Origin: Sphingobacterium lumbrici
Lineage (GTDB): Bacteria; Bacteroidota; Bacteroidia; Sphingobacteriales; Sphingobacteriaceae
Direction: 5' to 3'
NCBI RefSeq assembly: GCF_006476045.1
Contig: NZ_SRZY01000001.1
Location: forward strand, 1-64,000
DNA: 64,000 bases
Positions 18,348 through 27,768 of this stretch are shown piece by piece. The translations under genes and the position numbers were made by a program. Each line of letters begins with the position of its first letter. Position 1 is the first letter of the stretch. The notes beneath the pieces are model-generated. The model searched no databases. It had not been told where the DNA came from and was given only the letters and a program-made list of their open reading frames with translations.

Positions 18348-18364
18348 CGCAAATATAATTTGCG
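18348..18364. promoter_or_regulatory. Perfect palindrome at the ddl promoter
   Basis: CGCAAAT-ATA-ATTTGCG is a perfect 7+3+7 inverted repeat. On the minus strand it contains TATATTTG (18350-18357), a match to the -7 consensus, about 23-30 bases before the ddl start. It may be an operator for ddl, or the symmetry may be coincidental to the promoter box. Confidence 0.5.
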
Positions 18365-18470
18365 ATACACGGAAAAACGAATATTTTTGCTAATATTAAA
18401 TATTAATACAATGTAACAACGGCCACACTCGTTATTAGATAGTGGGGTATAAAAAACTTGAAAAAATTTC

Positions 18471-19223
18471 ATGTCTAAATTATTATTTTATTTACGAACA
18501 GACACCTTCAGAAAAAATCTGATAGGAGCTATCATAGCCATATTTGTATTATTCCTTTTAATATATTTTGGGTTAAAAATTTACACTAAACATGGAGATG
18601 CACTGGAAGTACCTATACTCAAAGGTCTCCATATAGAAGATGCCAAACGCACCTTGGATCGAGCAGGGCTCGAATATACCATAGACTCTGTATACCAGAT
18701 GGATGCAAAACCAGGCTTAGTAATAGAACAAGACCCTGAAGCCAGTGCATTGGTAAAAAGTGGACGCACCATTTATCTAACCATTATTACACAGATAGCG
18801 CCTGAAATAGCATTTCCGGATATCATTGACAAAACATTTATTGAGGCCTCTGCCATCATCAAAAATCATTCACTAAAGATTGGAGACACGGTCTACGTGT
18901 CTGATATTGCCCGGGATGTCGTACTAGATGCAAAATTTGCGGGGCAACCTATCAAAGCAGGACGAATGATCTCGAAAGGATCGAATATCACCTTGGTACT
19001 CGGAAATGGTCGCGGTGCCAATGAAGTAGAAATACCTATGGTCTTAAACCTTACATTGGCAGAAGCAAAATTTGCGCTTCAGGGGTTAGGCTTGAAGATT
19101 GGTAATATTACCGGAAATATCAGTGACACAGCTACCGCAAGAATAATAGCACAATTTCCAGATACTTCAGCACACATTATCGGTATTGGTACACCGATCG
19201 ACTTAACTTTATCAAACGACTAA
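18471..19223 (+). CDS. PASTA-domain membrane protein without kinase
   Basis: 250 residues. A short cytoplasmic N-terminus, one membrane helix (about 17-39) and three PASTA repeats (about 45-108, 110-178, 183-249) facing the periplasm. PASTA domains bind peptidoglycan fragments or beta-lactams in other proteins; no Ser/Thr kinase or transpeptidase domain is attached here. It stands 6 bases before mltG and divergent from ddl, consistent with a role in cell-wall synthesis or sensing. The precise function is unknown. Confidence 0.9.
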   Translation: MSKLLFYLRTDTFRKNLIGAIIAIFVLFLLIYFGLKIYTKHGDALEVPILKGLHIEDAKRTLDRAGLEYTIDSVYQMDAKPGLVIEQDPEASALVKSGRTIYLTIITQIAPEIAFPDIIDKTFIEASAIIKNHSLKIGDTVYVSDIARDVVLDAKFAGQPIKAGRMISKGSNITLVLGNGRGANEVEIPMVLNLTLAEAKFALQGLGLKIGNITGNISDTATARIIAQFPDTSAHIIGIGTPIDLTLSND

Positions 19224-19229
19224 TCTCTT

Positions 19230-20270
19230 ATGGAGAAAAAAAAATATTTTCCGAAATTTCTAGGCATTACTTTGGTCATCCTTGTGGTAGTAGGTGCTTT
19301 TATCAGCTGGAAGGCCTACCAAACTTTCATCGGCCCTTCTGTTACAGATAAAGAAAAATTTTTCTATGTGCATACCAATGACACCTACGACCTTGTATTT
19401 GCACGATTGAAATCACAAGATATTGTAAAACATCCGGAGTTATTTGACTTCGCCGCAAAAAAAATGGACTACCCCAACAATGTGAAAGCAGGTCGATACA
19501 AATTGATCCCCGGGATGAGCAACCGCAGGTTGATCGGAAATCTTCGTGGAGGATATCAAGAAGCTGTGAAGTTCCGATTTGCAAATATACGTCTTAAAGA
19601 AAGTTTTGCAGGTCTACTAGGGAACAGCTTTGAAGCTGATTCCACAAAGTTCGACGACATATTGAATAGCGAAGCCGTGGCAGAGCAATACGGATTCACT
19701 AAAGATAATTTCTTTTCGATGTTTATTCCCAATACCTATGATATCTATTGGAACACTTCACCTGATAAAATAGTCGCTCGCTTTAATAACGAATACAAAA
19801 AATTCTGGACGGATGAACGTAAACAAAAGGCACAGGCTGTCCACCTTACTCCCATTGAAGTCTCTACACTTGCATCTATCGTGAAAGGCGAAGCACTTCA
19901 TGTGGACGAGATGCCTAAAATTGCGGGGCTATATTTGAATAGACTTCGGAAAGGGATGTTATTACAGGCAGATCCAACTGTTATTTTTGCGAATAATGAC
20001 TTCACTATCCGCCGCGTATTGAACAGGCATTTGACCATAGATAACCCGTATAATACGTATCGGTACAGAGGTTTGCCCCCCGGGCCGATCATGATGCCAA
20101 GCATTGCATCCATCGATGCTGTGTTAAATCCTGCACATCACGATTACATTTACATGTGTGCCGAGGCTAATTTTTCGGGATACCATGCCTTTGCTGTAAC
20201 GATGGCCGAACATCAGGTTAATGCACGTAAATTCCAAAAAGCATTGGATGAAAGAAATATTAAAAAATAA
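19230..20270 (+). CDS. mltG: Endolytic murein transglycosylase MltG
   Basis: 346 residues with an N-terminal membrane anchor (about 10-30) and the YceG-like domain. MltG cuts nascent glycan strands in the periplasm and is thought to set strand length. The probable catalytic Glu is E221 in ASIVKGEALHVDEMPKIAGL, followed by NRL and QADPTVIFA and the PYNTYRYRGLPPGPI block. The family often reads ASIVExE; here the first Glu of that pair is Lys and the second is kept, which other Bacteroidota copies also allow, as far as I recall. Confidence 0.93.
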   Translation: MEKKKYFPKFLGITLVILVVVGAFISWKAYQTFIGPSVTDKEKFFYVHTNDTYDLVFARLKSQDIVKHPELFDFAAKKMDYPNNVKAGRYKLIPGMSNRRLIGNLRGGYQEAVKFRFANIRLKESFAGLLGNSFEADSTKFDDILNSEAVAEQYGFTKDNFFSMFIPNTYDIYWNTSPDKIVARFNNEYKKFWTDERKQKAQAVHLTPIEVSTLASIVKGEALHVDEMPKIAGLYLNRLRKGMLLQADPTVIFANNDFTIRRVLNRHLTIDNPYNTYRYRGLPPGPIMMPSIASIDAVLNPAHHDYIYMCAEANFSGYHAFAVTMAEHQVNARKFQKALDERNIKK

Positions 20271-20362
20271 GCTTTCTTATACCCTATATCGACCTTGTTG
20301 TTATGTGCCTTAAACGATTTTCGTGATTTGGATTTTTAATTTTTGACTTTTAACTTTATGTT

Positions 20363-20770
20363 ATGTACGTTTTTGAGCACCAATTAAGAGTAAGATATGC
20401 CGAAACAGATCAAATGGGATACGTTTACTATGGCAATTATGCGGCATATTATGAAGTAGCACGTACTGAGATGCTCCGTAATACAGGTATATCTTACAGA
20501 GCGTTAGAAGAAATGGGCGTTATGCTTCCCGTCATAGAATTGCAGTCCAAATTTATTCAAGCAGCAACCTATGACGAACTCTTAACCATAAAAACAACGA
20601 TTCGAGAGGAACCGAATATCCGAATTAAATTTGAATATGAGATATTTAATGAAGCGGCAGTATTACTCAATACCGGAATGACACAATTGGTTTTTGTAGA
20701 TATGCAAAAAAACAGACCTTGTCGTCCGCCACAGATTTTTCAAGATAAAATGAGACCTTACTTTGAGTAA
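20363..20770 (+). CDS. Acyl-CoA thioesterase, YbgC/4HBT hotdog family
   Basis: 135 residues, a single hotdog domain. RVRYAETDQMGYVYYGNYAAYYE carries the active-site Asp16 of the 4-hydroxybenzoyl-CoA thioesterase/YbgC group. The natural acyl-CoA is not known. The next gene begins only two bases after its stop (or overlaps by 8 bases if a TTG start is used), so they are likely cotranscribed. Confidence 0.9.
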   Translation: MYVFEHQLRVRYAETDQMGYVYYGNYAAYYEVARTEMLRNTGISYRALEEMGVMLPVIELQSKFIQAATYDELLTIKTTIREEPNIRIKFEYEIFNEAAVLLNTGMTQLVFVDMQKNRPCRPPQIFQDKMRPYFE

Positions 20771-20771
20771 G

Positions 20772-21755
20772 ATGAGGAAAGTCCACACCAGTTTATTGAA
20801 TTTCAGGCCGTATGATAACTTCGTAGAATGGTCTAAAACGGCTATTCTTCCGGGTTTTGGCAAACTTCCATTATATACTGTTGCTACATTTTTTTTCCAA
20901 GAGATAGCTCGTGAATCTATTCTTAACAAAGCTTCTTCCTTGGCCTATAATTTTATGCTGGCTATTTTCCCGGGTATTATTTTCTTATTTACCTTGATTC
21001 CTTATATTCCTGTAGATAATTTTCAGCAAGGTCTAATGGATTTTTTAGCTATTGTAATTCCTTTTGAGGCATTTACTATTGTTCAATCCACGTTAGAAGA
21101 TATTATAAAAAAACAAAATGGTGGATTATTATCTTTCGGTTTTGTATTGGCCACTTTTTTCGCCACCAATGGTATGACCACTTTGATGATGGCATTTAAT
21201 AAGTCTTCTTTGGCGAATGAAAATAGAAGTTGGGGTAAAAGAAGATTAATCGCTTTGGGTCTATCGTTTTCTATTATTATTGCTTTGACATTGGGAATTG
21301 CTTTCTTCACGGGAGCTGGTATAGTCATCTCTTATTTAAAGGAGCATATTTCGTATGATCTCTCTTGGTTCTGGACGTTTATTATCAAAGCAGCGCGCTG
21401 GGTCATATTATTTGCTATTTATTTTCTAACCGTCAGTATGCTCTACAAATTTGGCCCATCTGTAGCCAGAAGATGGAAAATCTTTAGTCCGGGCGCTACC
21501 CTGGCTACGATCCTTGCCATTTTAACTTTTTCAGGCTTCGCTTATTACATTAATAATTTCAATGCTTACAACAAACTGTATGGCTCTATCGGAACTATTA
21601 TTGTCATCATGATTTGGATGTACCTGAACTCATTAATACTATTGATAGGTTTTGAGCTAAATGCCAGTATTACTTTATCTAAACAGAGTATTAAAATTGT
21701 GAAGCCAAAAATCTACAATTCATTCAAACAATCTGAAAAAGATTCGGATCTGTAA
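20772..21755 (+). CDS. YihY/BrkB-family inner-membrane protein
   Basis: 327 residues from the ATG at 20772; a TTG at 20763 would add three residues and overlap the thioesterase gene. Six membrane segments and the family patterns SSLAYNFMLAIFPG, FATNGMTTLMMAFN and IWMYLNSLILLIGFELNA are visible. These proteins were once called ribonuclease BN by mistake; real function remains unclear, with lipid or solute transport proposed. It stops about 30 bases before the rpsA promoter. Confidence 0.9.
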   Translation: MRKVHTSLLNFRPYDNFVEWSKTAILPGFGKLPLYTVATFFFQEIARESILNKASSLAYNFMLAIFPGIIFLFTLIPYIPVDNFQQGLMDFLAIVIPFEAFTIVQSTLEDIIKKQNGGLLSFGFVLATFFATNGMTTLMMAFNKSSLANENRSWGKRRLIALGLSFSIIIALTLGIAFFTGAGIVISYLKEHISYDLSWFWTFIIKAARWVILFAIYFLTVSMLYKFGPSVARRWKIFSPGATLATILAILTFSGFAYYINNFNAYNKLYGSIGTIIVIMIWMYLNSLILLIGFELNASITLSKQSIKIVKPKIYNSFKQSEKDSDL

Positions 21756-21786
21756 AATATCTTCCAAAAAAAATCAACATAAAATC

Positions 21787-21814
21787 TTGTAAATAAAAGT
21801 TTTTCGTATCTTTG
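21787..21814 (+). promoter_or_regulatory. Promoter of rpsA
   Basis: TTG at 21787-21789, a 17-base spacer and TATCTTTG at 21807-21814 match the Bacteroidota housekeeping promoter (TTG, 17-23, TAnnTTTG). Transcription should begin near 21821, leaving a leader of about 32 bases. Confidence 0.85.
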
Positions 21815-21852
21815 CAGTCCTTACATAGTAAGGAAAAGGAGAAAATTAATTA

Positions 21853-23787
21853 ATGGCAAAAAAACAAGAAGCAGAAAAAGAGTTAGCGGCGAAAAACGCA
21901 GAGCTACAAGGTGCTGACACTACAGTAGTGAAAGACACCGAAAAGATTGAGTCTGAAGCCGATTCAAACTTAATTGACGAAATCAAATCCAATACTTGGA
22001 GCACACCAGAAGGTGACTTCGATTGGGAACTAGATGAAAAAGCTTTCGGTAATTACAGCGAAACTGAGCGTACTAAATTAGAAGAACAGTATGCCGGTAC
22101 ATTCAACCAAATCAACCAAGGTGAAATTATTGAAGGTATTGTTGTATCTGTCAATAATAAGGATGTGGTTTTGAACGTTGGTTTCAAATCAGACGGTCTA
22201 GTAGCATTATCTGAGTTCCGTGACTTACCTGACTTAAAAGTTGGTGATACTGTTGACGTATTCGTAGAGTCTCAAGAAGACGCAAACGGTCAATTGGTGT
22301 TGTCACGCAAACGTGCTAAAACACAAAAATCTTGGGAAGCTATCAATGATGCATTGGAAAATGATGCTATTATCGATGGTTTTGTTAAGTCTCGTACTAA
22401 AGGTGGTTTGATCGTAGACATTAAAGGTGTAGAAGCTTTCTTACCTGGATCTCAAATCGACATCAAACCTATCCGTGATTACGATGTATATGTAGGTAAA
22501 ACTATGGAATTCAAAGTTGTAAAAATCAACCATGAGTTCAAAAACGTAGTCGTATCTCACAAAGTTTTAATTGAAGACGATTTAGAAAACCAAAAATCAG
22601 AAATCGTTGCGAAATTAGAAAAAGGTCAAGTATTAGAAGGTACTGTTAAAAATATTACAGATTTTGGTGTATTCATCGATTTAGGTGGTGTTGACGGTTT
22701 ACTTCACATTACAGATATCTCTTGGGGCCGTATTGAGCATCCAAAAGAAGTTTTGGCTTTAGATCAAACTATCAACGTTGTTGTTTTAGACTTTGATGAT
22801 GAGAAAAAACGTATCGCATTAGGTTTAAAACAATTATCAGAACACCCTTGGGAATCTTTAAACACCGAATTAGCTATCGGTTCTAAAGTAAAAGGTAAAA
22901 TCGTAACAGTTGCTGACTACGGTGCTTTCTTAGAAATCATACCTGGTGTTGAAGGTTTAATTCACGTATCTGAAATGTCTTGGTCACAAAACTTACGTTC
23001 TCCTCAGGAGTTCCTAAAAGTGGGTGACGAAATCGAAGCTCAAATCTTAACATTAGACCGCGATGAGCGTAAAATGAGCCTAGGTATCAAACAATTGACG
23101 CCAGATCCTTGGAAAAATATTACAGAACGTTACCCTATCGGTTCTAAACAAAAAGCTGTTGTTAAAAACATGACTAACTTCGGTGTATTTGTTGAATTGG
23201 AAGATGGTATCGATGGATTAATCCATATTTCAGATTTATCATGGTCTAAAAAAATCAATCATCCTAATGAATTTACTAAAGTAGGTGAAGAGTTAGAAGT
23301 TGTAGTTTTAGAACTTGATGAAGATAACCGTAAATTATCTTTAGGTCACAAACAACTAGAGGAAAACCCTTGGGATACTTTCGAAACAATTTTCACAATT
23401 GATTCTATCCACGAAGGTACAGTAATCAAAGTTGGAGACAAAGGTGATATCGTAGCTTTACAATATGGCGTAGAAGGCTTCTGTCCTTCTAAACACTCTG
23501 TAAAAGAGGACGGCGCTGCATTAAAAGTAGATGATGTTACGGATTTCAAAATCATTGAATTCAACAAAGAAAATAAACGTCTTGTAATCTCTCACTCTCG
23601 TATCTGGGAAGATGCGAAAGAAGAAAATCGCAAAGAAGAATCTAATGCACGCAAAAAAGATGCAAAAGCAGCTTCTACGGCAGTGAAGAAAGTAAAAGAC
23701 TCTGTTGAGAAATCTACTTTAGGTGACCTTGATGTATTAGCTCAATTAAAAGAGCAAATGGAAGGTGACGAAAAAAAATCTAAATAA
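21853..23787 (+). CDS. rpsA: 30S ribosomal protein S1
   Basis: 644 residues. It binds mRNA on the small ribosomal subunit. After an acidic N-terminal extension of about 85 residues specific to Bacteroidota come six S1 (OB-fold) domains, at about 93-163, 180-246, 264-334, 350-420, 437-507 and 525-590. The central ones have the full GVF(I/V)-x-L-x(2-3)-(V/I)DGL(L/I)H pattern. The C-terminal 50 residues are Lys/Glu-rich. Third positions here favour A/T more uniformly than neighbours, as expected for a highly expressed gene. Confidence 0.97.
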   Translation: MAKKQEAEKELAAKNAELQGADTTVVKDTEKIESEADSNLIDEIKSNTWSTPEGDFDWELDEKAFGNYSETERTKLEEQYAGTFNQINQGEIIEGIVVSVNNKDVVLNVGFKSDGLVALSEFRDLPDLKVGDTVDVFVESQEDANGQLVLSRKRAKTQKSWEAINDALENDAIIDGFVKSRTKGGLIVDIKGVEAFLPGSQIDIKPIRDYDVYVGKTMEFKVVKINHEFKNVVVSHKVLIEDDLENQKSEIVAKLEKGQVLEGTVKNITDFGVFIDLGGVDGLLHITDISWGRIEHPKEVLALDQTINVVVLDFDDEKKRIALGLKQLSEHPWESLNTELAIGSKVKGKIVTVADYGAFLEIIPGVEGLIHVSEMSWSQNLRSPQEFLKVGDEIEAQILTLDRDERKMSLGIKQLTPDPWKNITERYPIGSKQKAVVKNMTNFGVFVELEDGIDGLIHISDLSWSKKINHPNEFTKVGEELEVVVLELDEDNRKLSLGHKQLEENPWDTFETIFTIDSIHEGTVIKVGDKGDIVALQYGVEGFCPSKHSVKEDGAALKVDDVTDFKIIEFNKENKRLVISHSRIWEDAKEENRKEESNARKKDAKAASTAVKKVKDSVEKSTLGDLDVLAQLKEQMEGDEKKSK

Positions 23788-23804
23788 TTTTAGATTTCAC
23801 TAAA

Positions 23805-23841
23805 TAAAAAAGCTCCAATCGCACGATTGGAGCTTTTTTTA
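23805..23841. terminator. Bidirectional terminator between rpsA and pirin
   Basis: AGCTCCAATC (23811-23820) pairs with GATTGGAGCT (23825-23834) over a 4-base loop, flanked by A-run and T-run, so it serves both converging genes. Confidence 0.92.
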
Positions 23842-23854
23842 TGTCGTAGCTTAT

Positions 23855-24730
23855 CTATTTTATACCTGGCAGCGGAACATAGCCGTCATCACCGGGTACT
23901 TTTGGAAACTGACGATTTTTCCAGTCCTCTTTTGCTTGTTCGATGATTTCTTTGCGTGTTGCGACAAAATTCCAGTAGATAAACCGTTCTTCAGGGAAAG
24001 GTTCGCCACCAAAAATATATACTGTCGTATTTGCTTTCATCGTAAAAGAACATAAGTGCGCATCTTTGGTAATCAAAATCTGCTTCGGTCCATATTCAAA
24101 TCCATTACTTTCAATATCACCTGCAAGAATATAGAGCCCACTCTCCCCGTACAAAATATCCCTAAGATCAATTAGTGTATCTTTTGTAGCCTTAATTTCA
24201 ATCATATAAAGTGGGCTATATACCGGCACAGGAGATTTTCTTTCAAATACCTCTCCTGCAATCAACTTATAACTAACGCCCTCGTCTTCCCATGCCGGAA
24301 TATCTTTTGCCTCTATGTGAAAAAACTCCGGTTCCATGGCCTCCAAGGTCTTGGGAAGTGCAATCCATATCTGGAGTCCGTGCATATATTTATCTTGATG
24401 TCTTAGGTATTCTGGTGTTCTTTCAGAATGCGTTACACCTTTGCCTGCTGTCATCCAATTTACAGCACCAGGTTGTATCTCCATGGCCGTCCCCAGACTA
24501 TCACGGTGCATGATCGCTCCCTCAAATAAATAAGTTAAGGTCGATAATCCGATATGCGGATGCGGCCCTATATCCAAGTTCTCATATTCACTAAGATGTG
24601 CAGGACCCATGTGGTCGATAAATACAAATGGCCCAATAGACCTCTTCTGACGAAAAGGCAGTAATCTTCCTGCCAAAAAATTGCCGATATCAGCGGCCTT
24701 CTCTTCTTGGATAAAATCAATATTCGACAT
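23855..24730 (-). CDS. Pirin-family bicupin protein
   Basis: 291 residues with two cupin domains. The N-terminal metal site is intact: H57 and H59 (GPHPHIG), H101 and E103 (VTHSE), the same pattern as the iron ligands of human pirin. Some bacterial pirins have quercetinase activity, others act as regulators; nothing here decides between them. It is 39 bases downstream of hutG on the same strand, so may be read through from the hut operon, without an evident link to histidine breakdown. Confidence 0.92.
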   Translation of the reverse strand: MSNIDFIQEEKAADIGNFLAGRLLPFRQKRSIGPFVFIDHMGPAHLSEYENLDIGPHPHIGLSTLTYLFEGAIMHRDSLGTAMEIQPGAVNWMTAGKGVTHSERTPEYLRHQDKYMHGLQIWIALPKTLEAMEPEFFHIEAKDIPAWEDEGVSYKLIAGEVFERKSPVPVYSPLYMIEIKATKDTLIDLRDILYGESGLYILAGDIESNGFEYGPKQILITKDAHLCSFTMKANTTVYIFGGEPFPEERFIYWNFVATRKEIIEQAKEDWKNRQFPKVPGDDGYVPLPGIK

Positions 24731-24769
24731 AGCTTATTTACGTTAAACAACTTAAGGTTACAAAAAGTA

Positions 24770-25753
24770 TTAAAATTGCTGAATGGCCTTGAAAATTAAA
24801 TCAGCTCCCAAACGGGCTGTCCGGTTATCGATATCATGGGTAGGGTTTAATTCCGCTAAATCCATACTTATCAAATTCGGAAGCCCTATAATTGTCGCGT
24901 AGATTTTATTGAATACATGATCTGGAACTATACCATTGAAAGCTAATGCACTTACCCCGGGTGCGTATGGTGCTGCAAAAGCATCGATGTCTATGGTTAA
25001 ATAAATAACATCTACTTGTTTCCCAAACGTCTGTATTGCCGTTATTATTTGCGCTACATTTGCTTCATAAATATCCTGAGCGGTTATAATCTGTACTCCT
25101 TTGTGCTTAGCATAGTTAAACAATGCCTTGGTGTTACTAATCTGCTGAATACCTATTGCTAGGTAATGAAATGCTATATTCTCCTTTGCAAGGTCCTCAG
25201 CTATTTGATAAAAGCCTGTCCCTGAGCTTCCATAACCATCCATGGGTTGACGAATATCTAAATGGGCATCTATATTGATAATACCAACTGTTTTTGTCGT
25301 ACTCTTTTTGATCCCGCAAAAATGTCCATAAGTAAGCTCGTGTCCACCTCCTAATACAATTGGGAAACCTCCATGATCTATAATGACGGATACAGCCTGA
25401 CTTAAAGCTTCTTGTGCACCTTCTAAATCACCTTTTTCACAAATGATGTCGCCGCCATCTATCAAATGTAGGTCTTCAAACGAAAAATGAACGGGTAGAT
25501 TTGCCAGTGCTTTACGTAAATAGGCTGATCCTTCTGTCGCTCCAACACGTCCCATATTTCGGCGGACACCTTCATCGCAACAGAAGCCCAATAACACCAC
25601 CGCTTTAGAAAAATCAGCTTTATTTCGAAGATCTATATTTTTTATAATCTGATGCCAGCGCAATAATTCTGGCTGATCGCCATCTTCACGGCCGATCCAA
25701 AAACTTACATTTGGTATCCTGTAAAGTGGACTGTCAAAGATACTACTCATCAC
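24770..25753 (-). CDS. hutG: Formimidoylglutamase HutG (arginase fold)
   Basis: 327 residues of the ureohydrolase family. The manganese ligands are seen in GGGHELTYGH (H138), NIDAHLDIR (D162, H164, D166) and TIDIDAF. As the last gene of hutH-hutI-hutU it should split N-formimidoyl-L-glutamate to glutamate and formamide, ending the four-enzyme route. The arginase fold alone also fits agmatinase or arginase; operon context decides. Starting at the second Met (25750) is equally possible. The gap to hutU is two bases. Confidence 0.9.
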   Translation of the reverse strand: MMSSIFDSPLYRIPNVSFWIGREDGDQPELLRWHQIIKNIDLRNKADFSKAVVLLGFCCDEGVRRNMGRVGATEGSAYLRKALANLPVHFSFEDLHLIDGGDIICEKGDLEGAQEALSQAVSVIIDHGGFPIVLGGGHELTYGHFCGIKKSTTKTVGIINIDAHLDIRQPMDGYGSSGTGFYQIAEDLAKENIAFHYLAIGIQQISNTKALFNYAKHKGVQIITAQDIYEANVAQIITAIQTFGKQVDVIYLTIDIDAFAAPYAPGVSALAFNGIVPDHVFNKIYATIIGLPNLISMDLAELNPTHDIDNRTARLGADLIFKAIQQF

Positions 25754-25755
25754 AT

Positions 25756-27762
25756 TTAGTTAAAAAGATTATCAATTAGCGTATCGTCAACGTGGATTGC
25801 CCGAGTTACATTTAATTGTGGACTGCGAGCTAATTCGGTTTCAAGTGCATGCTGAGCTTCCTTATTTCTTGCCCACGCACGTCTTGCGATACCATTATTG
25901 ACATCAAAGAACAACATTTGTTGCAACTTGACATCCGCTTCTTTCGTACCATCCAAAACCATTCCAAAACCTCCGTTGATTACTTCTCCCCAACCAACAC
26001 CCCCTCCATTATGTATGGATACCCAGGTAGCTCCTCGGAAGCTATCCCCCAGTACATTATGTATAGCCATATCTGCTGTAAAACGACTACCATCGTATAT
26101 ATTGCTGGTCTCCCGGAAAGGTGAATCGGTTCCGCTTACATCATGATGGTCACGGCCCAATACAACTGGCGCAGACAGCTTCCCCTCTCGAATCGCTTTA
26201 TTAAATGCTTGAGCGATCCGTACTCGCCCAAGTGCATCAGCATACAGTATACGTGCCTGGGAGCCCACTACTAAATTATTTTTGTCGGCTTCTTTGATCC
26301 ACTTTATATTATCTTCCAATTGTTGAACAATCTCGTCCGAAGCCTCTTTTTGGAGATCCAACAACACATTCAATGCAATCTCATCTGTCTTACGCAAATC
26401 TTCGGATCTGCCTGAAGTACACACCCATCTAAATGGACCAAACCCATAGTCAAAACACATCGGACCCAGTATGTCCTGTACATACGAGGGGTATTTAAAA
26501 TGAATGCCGTCCGACGCCATGACATCTGCCCCTGCTCTGCTACAAGCTAACAAAAATGCGTTTCCATAATCAAAAAAATACGTCCCTCGTACAGTATGCT
26601 TATTGATTGCCTCTGCGTGTCTGATCAACGAGCGTTGTACATCCTCTTTAAATTCTTCCGGTCGGTTTGCAATCTTATGGTTTGCTTCTTCAAACGATAG
26701 ACCAACGGGATAGTACCCACCCGACCAGGGATTATGCAAAGACGTCTGATCGGAACCAATAGAAATTTGAATGCCCTGCTCGTAAAACTCTTCCCATACA
26801 TCTACTATATTTCCGATATATGCAATCGATAGTACTTCACCCTTTGTTATAGCCAATCGTACACGCTCGACCAATGCCGATATATCATCTAATACCTCAT
26901 CAACCCAACCTTGTTCATGACGTTTATAGGCTGCTGTTGGATTAATCTCCGCACATACTGTAATACAGCCCGCGATGTTTCCTGCCTTGGGTTGCGCTCC
27001 ACTCATCCCTCCTAATCCCGATGTCACAAATACTTTCCCGCTAATACTGTCCTTCTTATCCAATAGTTTGCGAAAAGCATTCATCACGGTTATCGTTGTT
27101 CCGTGAACAATACCTTGGGGGCCGATATACATATACGATCCTGCTGTCATTTGACCATATTGTGTAACACCTAAAGCATTAAATCGCTCCCAATCATCTG
27201 GTCGTGAATAATTAGGAACCATCATCCCATTTGTCACCACTACTCTGGGAGCAGTGGCAGATGATGGGAATAAGCCCATTGGATGACCGCTATACACATG
27301 CAGTGTCTGCTCATCTGTCATATTTGCCAAGTACTGCATGGTTAGCAGGTATTGTGCCCAATTTTGAAATACAGCGCCATTTCCTCCATACGTGATCAAC
27401 TCATGCGGGTGTTGGGCTACTGCCGGATCCAAGTTATTCTGGATCATCAACATAATTGCAGCGGCTTGTTTACATTTGGCAGGATACTCTTGAATAGGTC
27501 GCGCATACATATCATAGGCTGGCCGAAAACGATACATATAAATCCGACCGTACTGCTTTAACTCGTCTAAAAATTCTGCTGCCAATTCATAGTGCCATTC
27601 CTTTGGGAAATAGCGCAGTGCATTACGGAGAGCCAACTTTTCTTCCTCTTTTGTCAAAATAGCTTTTCGTTTAGGCGCATGACTAACGTCCGTAGCATAT
27701 TCTGCTTTAGGGGGTAGCACCAGAGGAATCCCATCTATTATCGCTTTTTGAAATATTGTCAT
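25756..27762 (-). CDS. hutU: Urocanate hydratase, long form
   Basis: 668 residues. It hydrates urocanate to imidazolonepropionate using tightly bound NAD as electrophile. Signatures include TYGGNGAVFQNWAQY, YSGHPMGLFPSS, the NAD-binding GLGGMSGAQPKA and FDYGNAFLLACSRAG. The classical Pseudomonas/Bacillus enzyme is about 555 residues; this one is about 110 longer and close in length and N-terminal layout to animal UROC1 (about 676). Six bases separate it from hutI. Confidence 0.95.
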   Translation of the reverse strand: MTIFQKAIIDGIPLVLPPKAEYATDVSHAPKRKAILTKEEEKLALRNALRYFPKEWHYELAAEFLDELKQYGRIYMYRFRPAYDMYARPIQEYPAKCKQAAAIMLMIQNNLDPAVAQHPHELITYGGNGAVFQNWAQYLLTMQYLANMTDEQTLHVYSGHPMGLFPSSATAPRVVVTNGMMVPNYSRPDDWERFNALGVTQYGQMTAGSYMYIGPQGIVHGTTITVMNAFRKLLDKKDSISGKVFVTSGLGGMSGAQPKAGNIAGCITVCAEINPTAAYKRHEQGWVDEVLDDISALVERVRLAITKGEVLSIAYIGNIVDVWEEFYEQGIQISIGSDQTSLHNPWSGGYYPVGLSFEEANHKIANRPEEFKEDVQRSLIRHAEAINKHTVRGTYFFDYGNAFLLACSRAGADVMASDGIHFKYPSYVQDILGPMCFDYGFGPFRWVCTSGRSEDLRKTDEIALNVLLDLQKEASDEIVQQLEDNIKWIKEADKNNLVVGSQARILYADALGRVRIAQAFNKAIREGKLSAPVVLGRDHHDVSGTDSPFRETSNIYDGSRFTADMAIHNVLGDSFRGATWVSIHNGGGVGWGEVINGGFGMVLDGTKEADVKLQQMLFFDVNNGIARRAWARNKEAQHALETELARSPQLNVTRAIHVDDTLIDNLFN

Positions 27763-27768
27763 TTGCTG

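Noticed and set aside
19890..19900. Inactive MltG because of Lys in the ASIVKGE motif
   Set aside because: The second Glu (E221), the likely catalytic one, is kept; the first position is variable in Bacteroidota.
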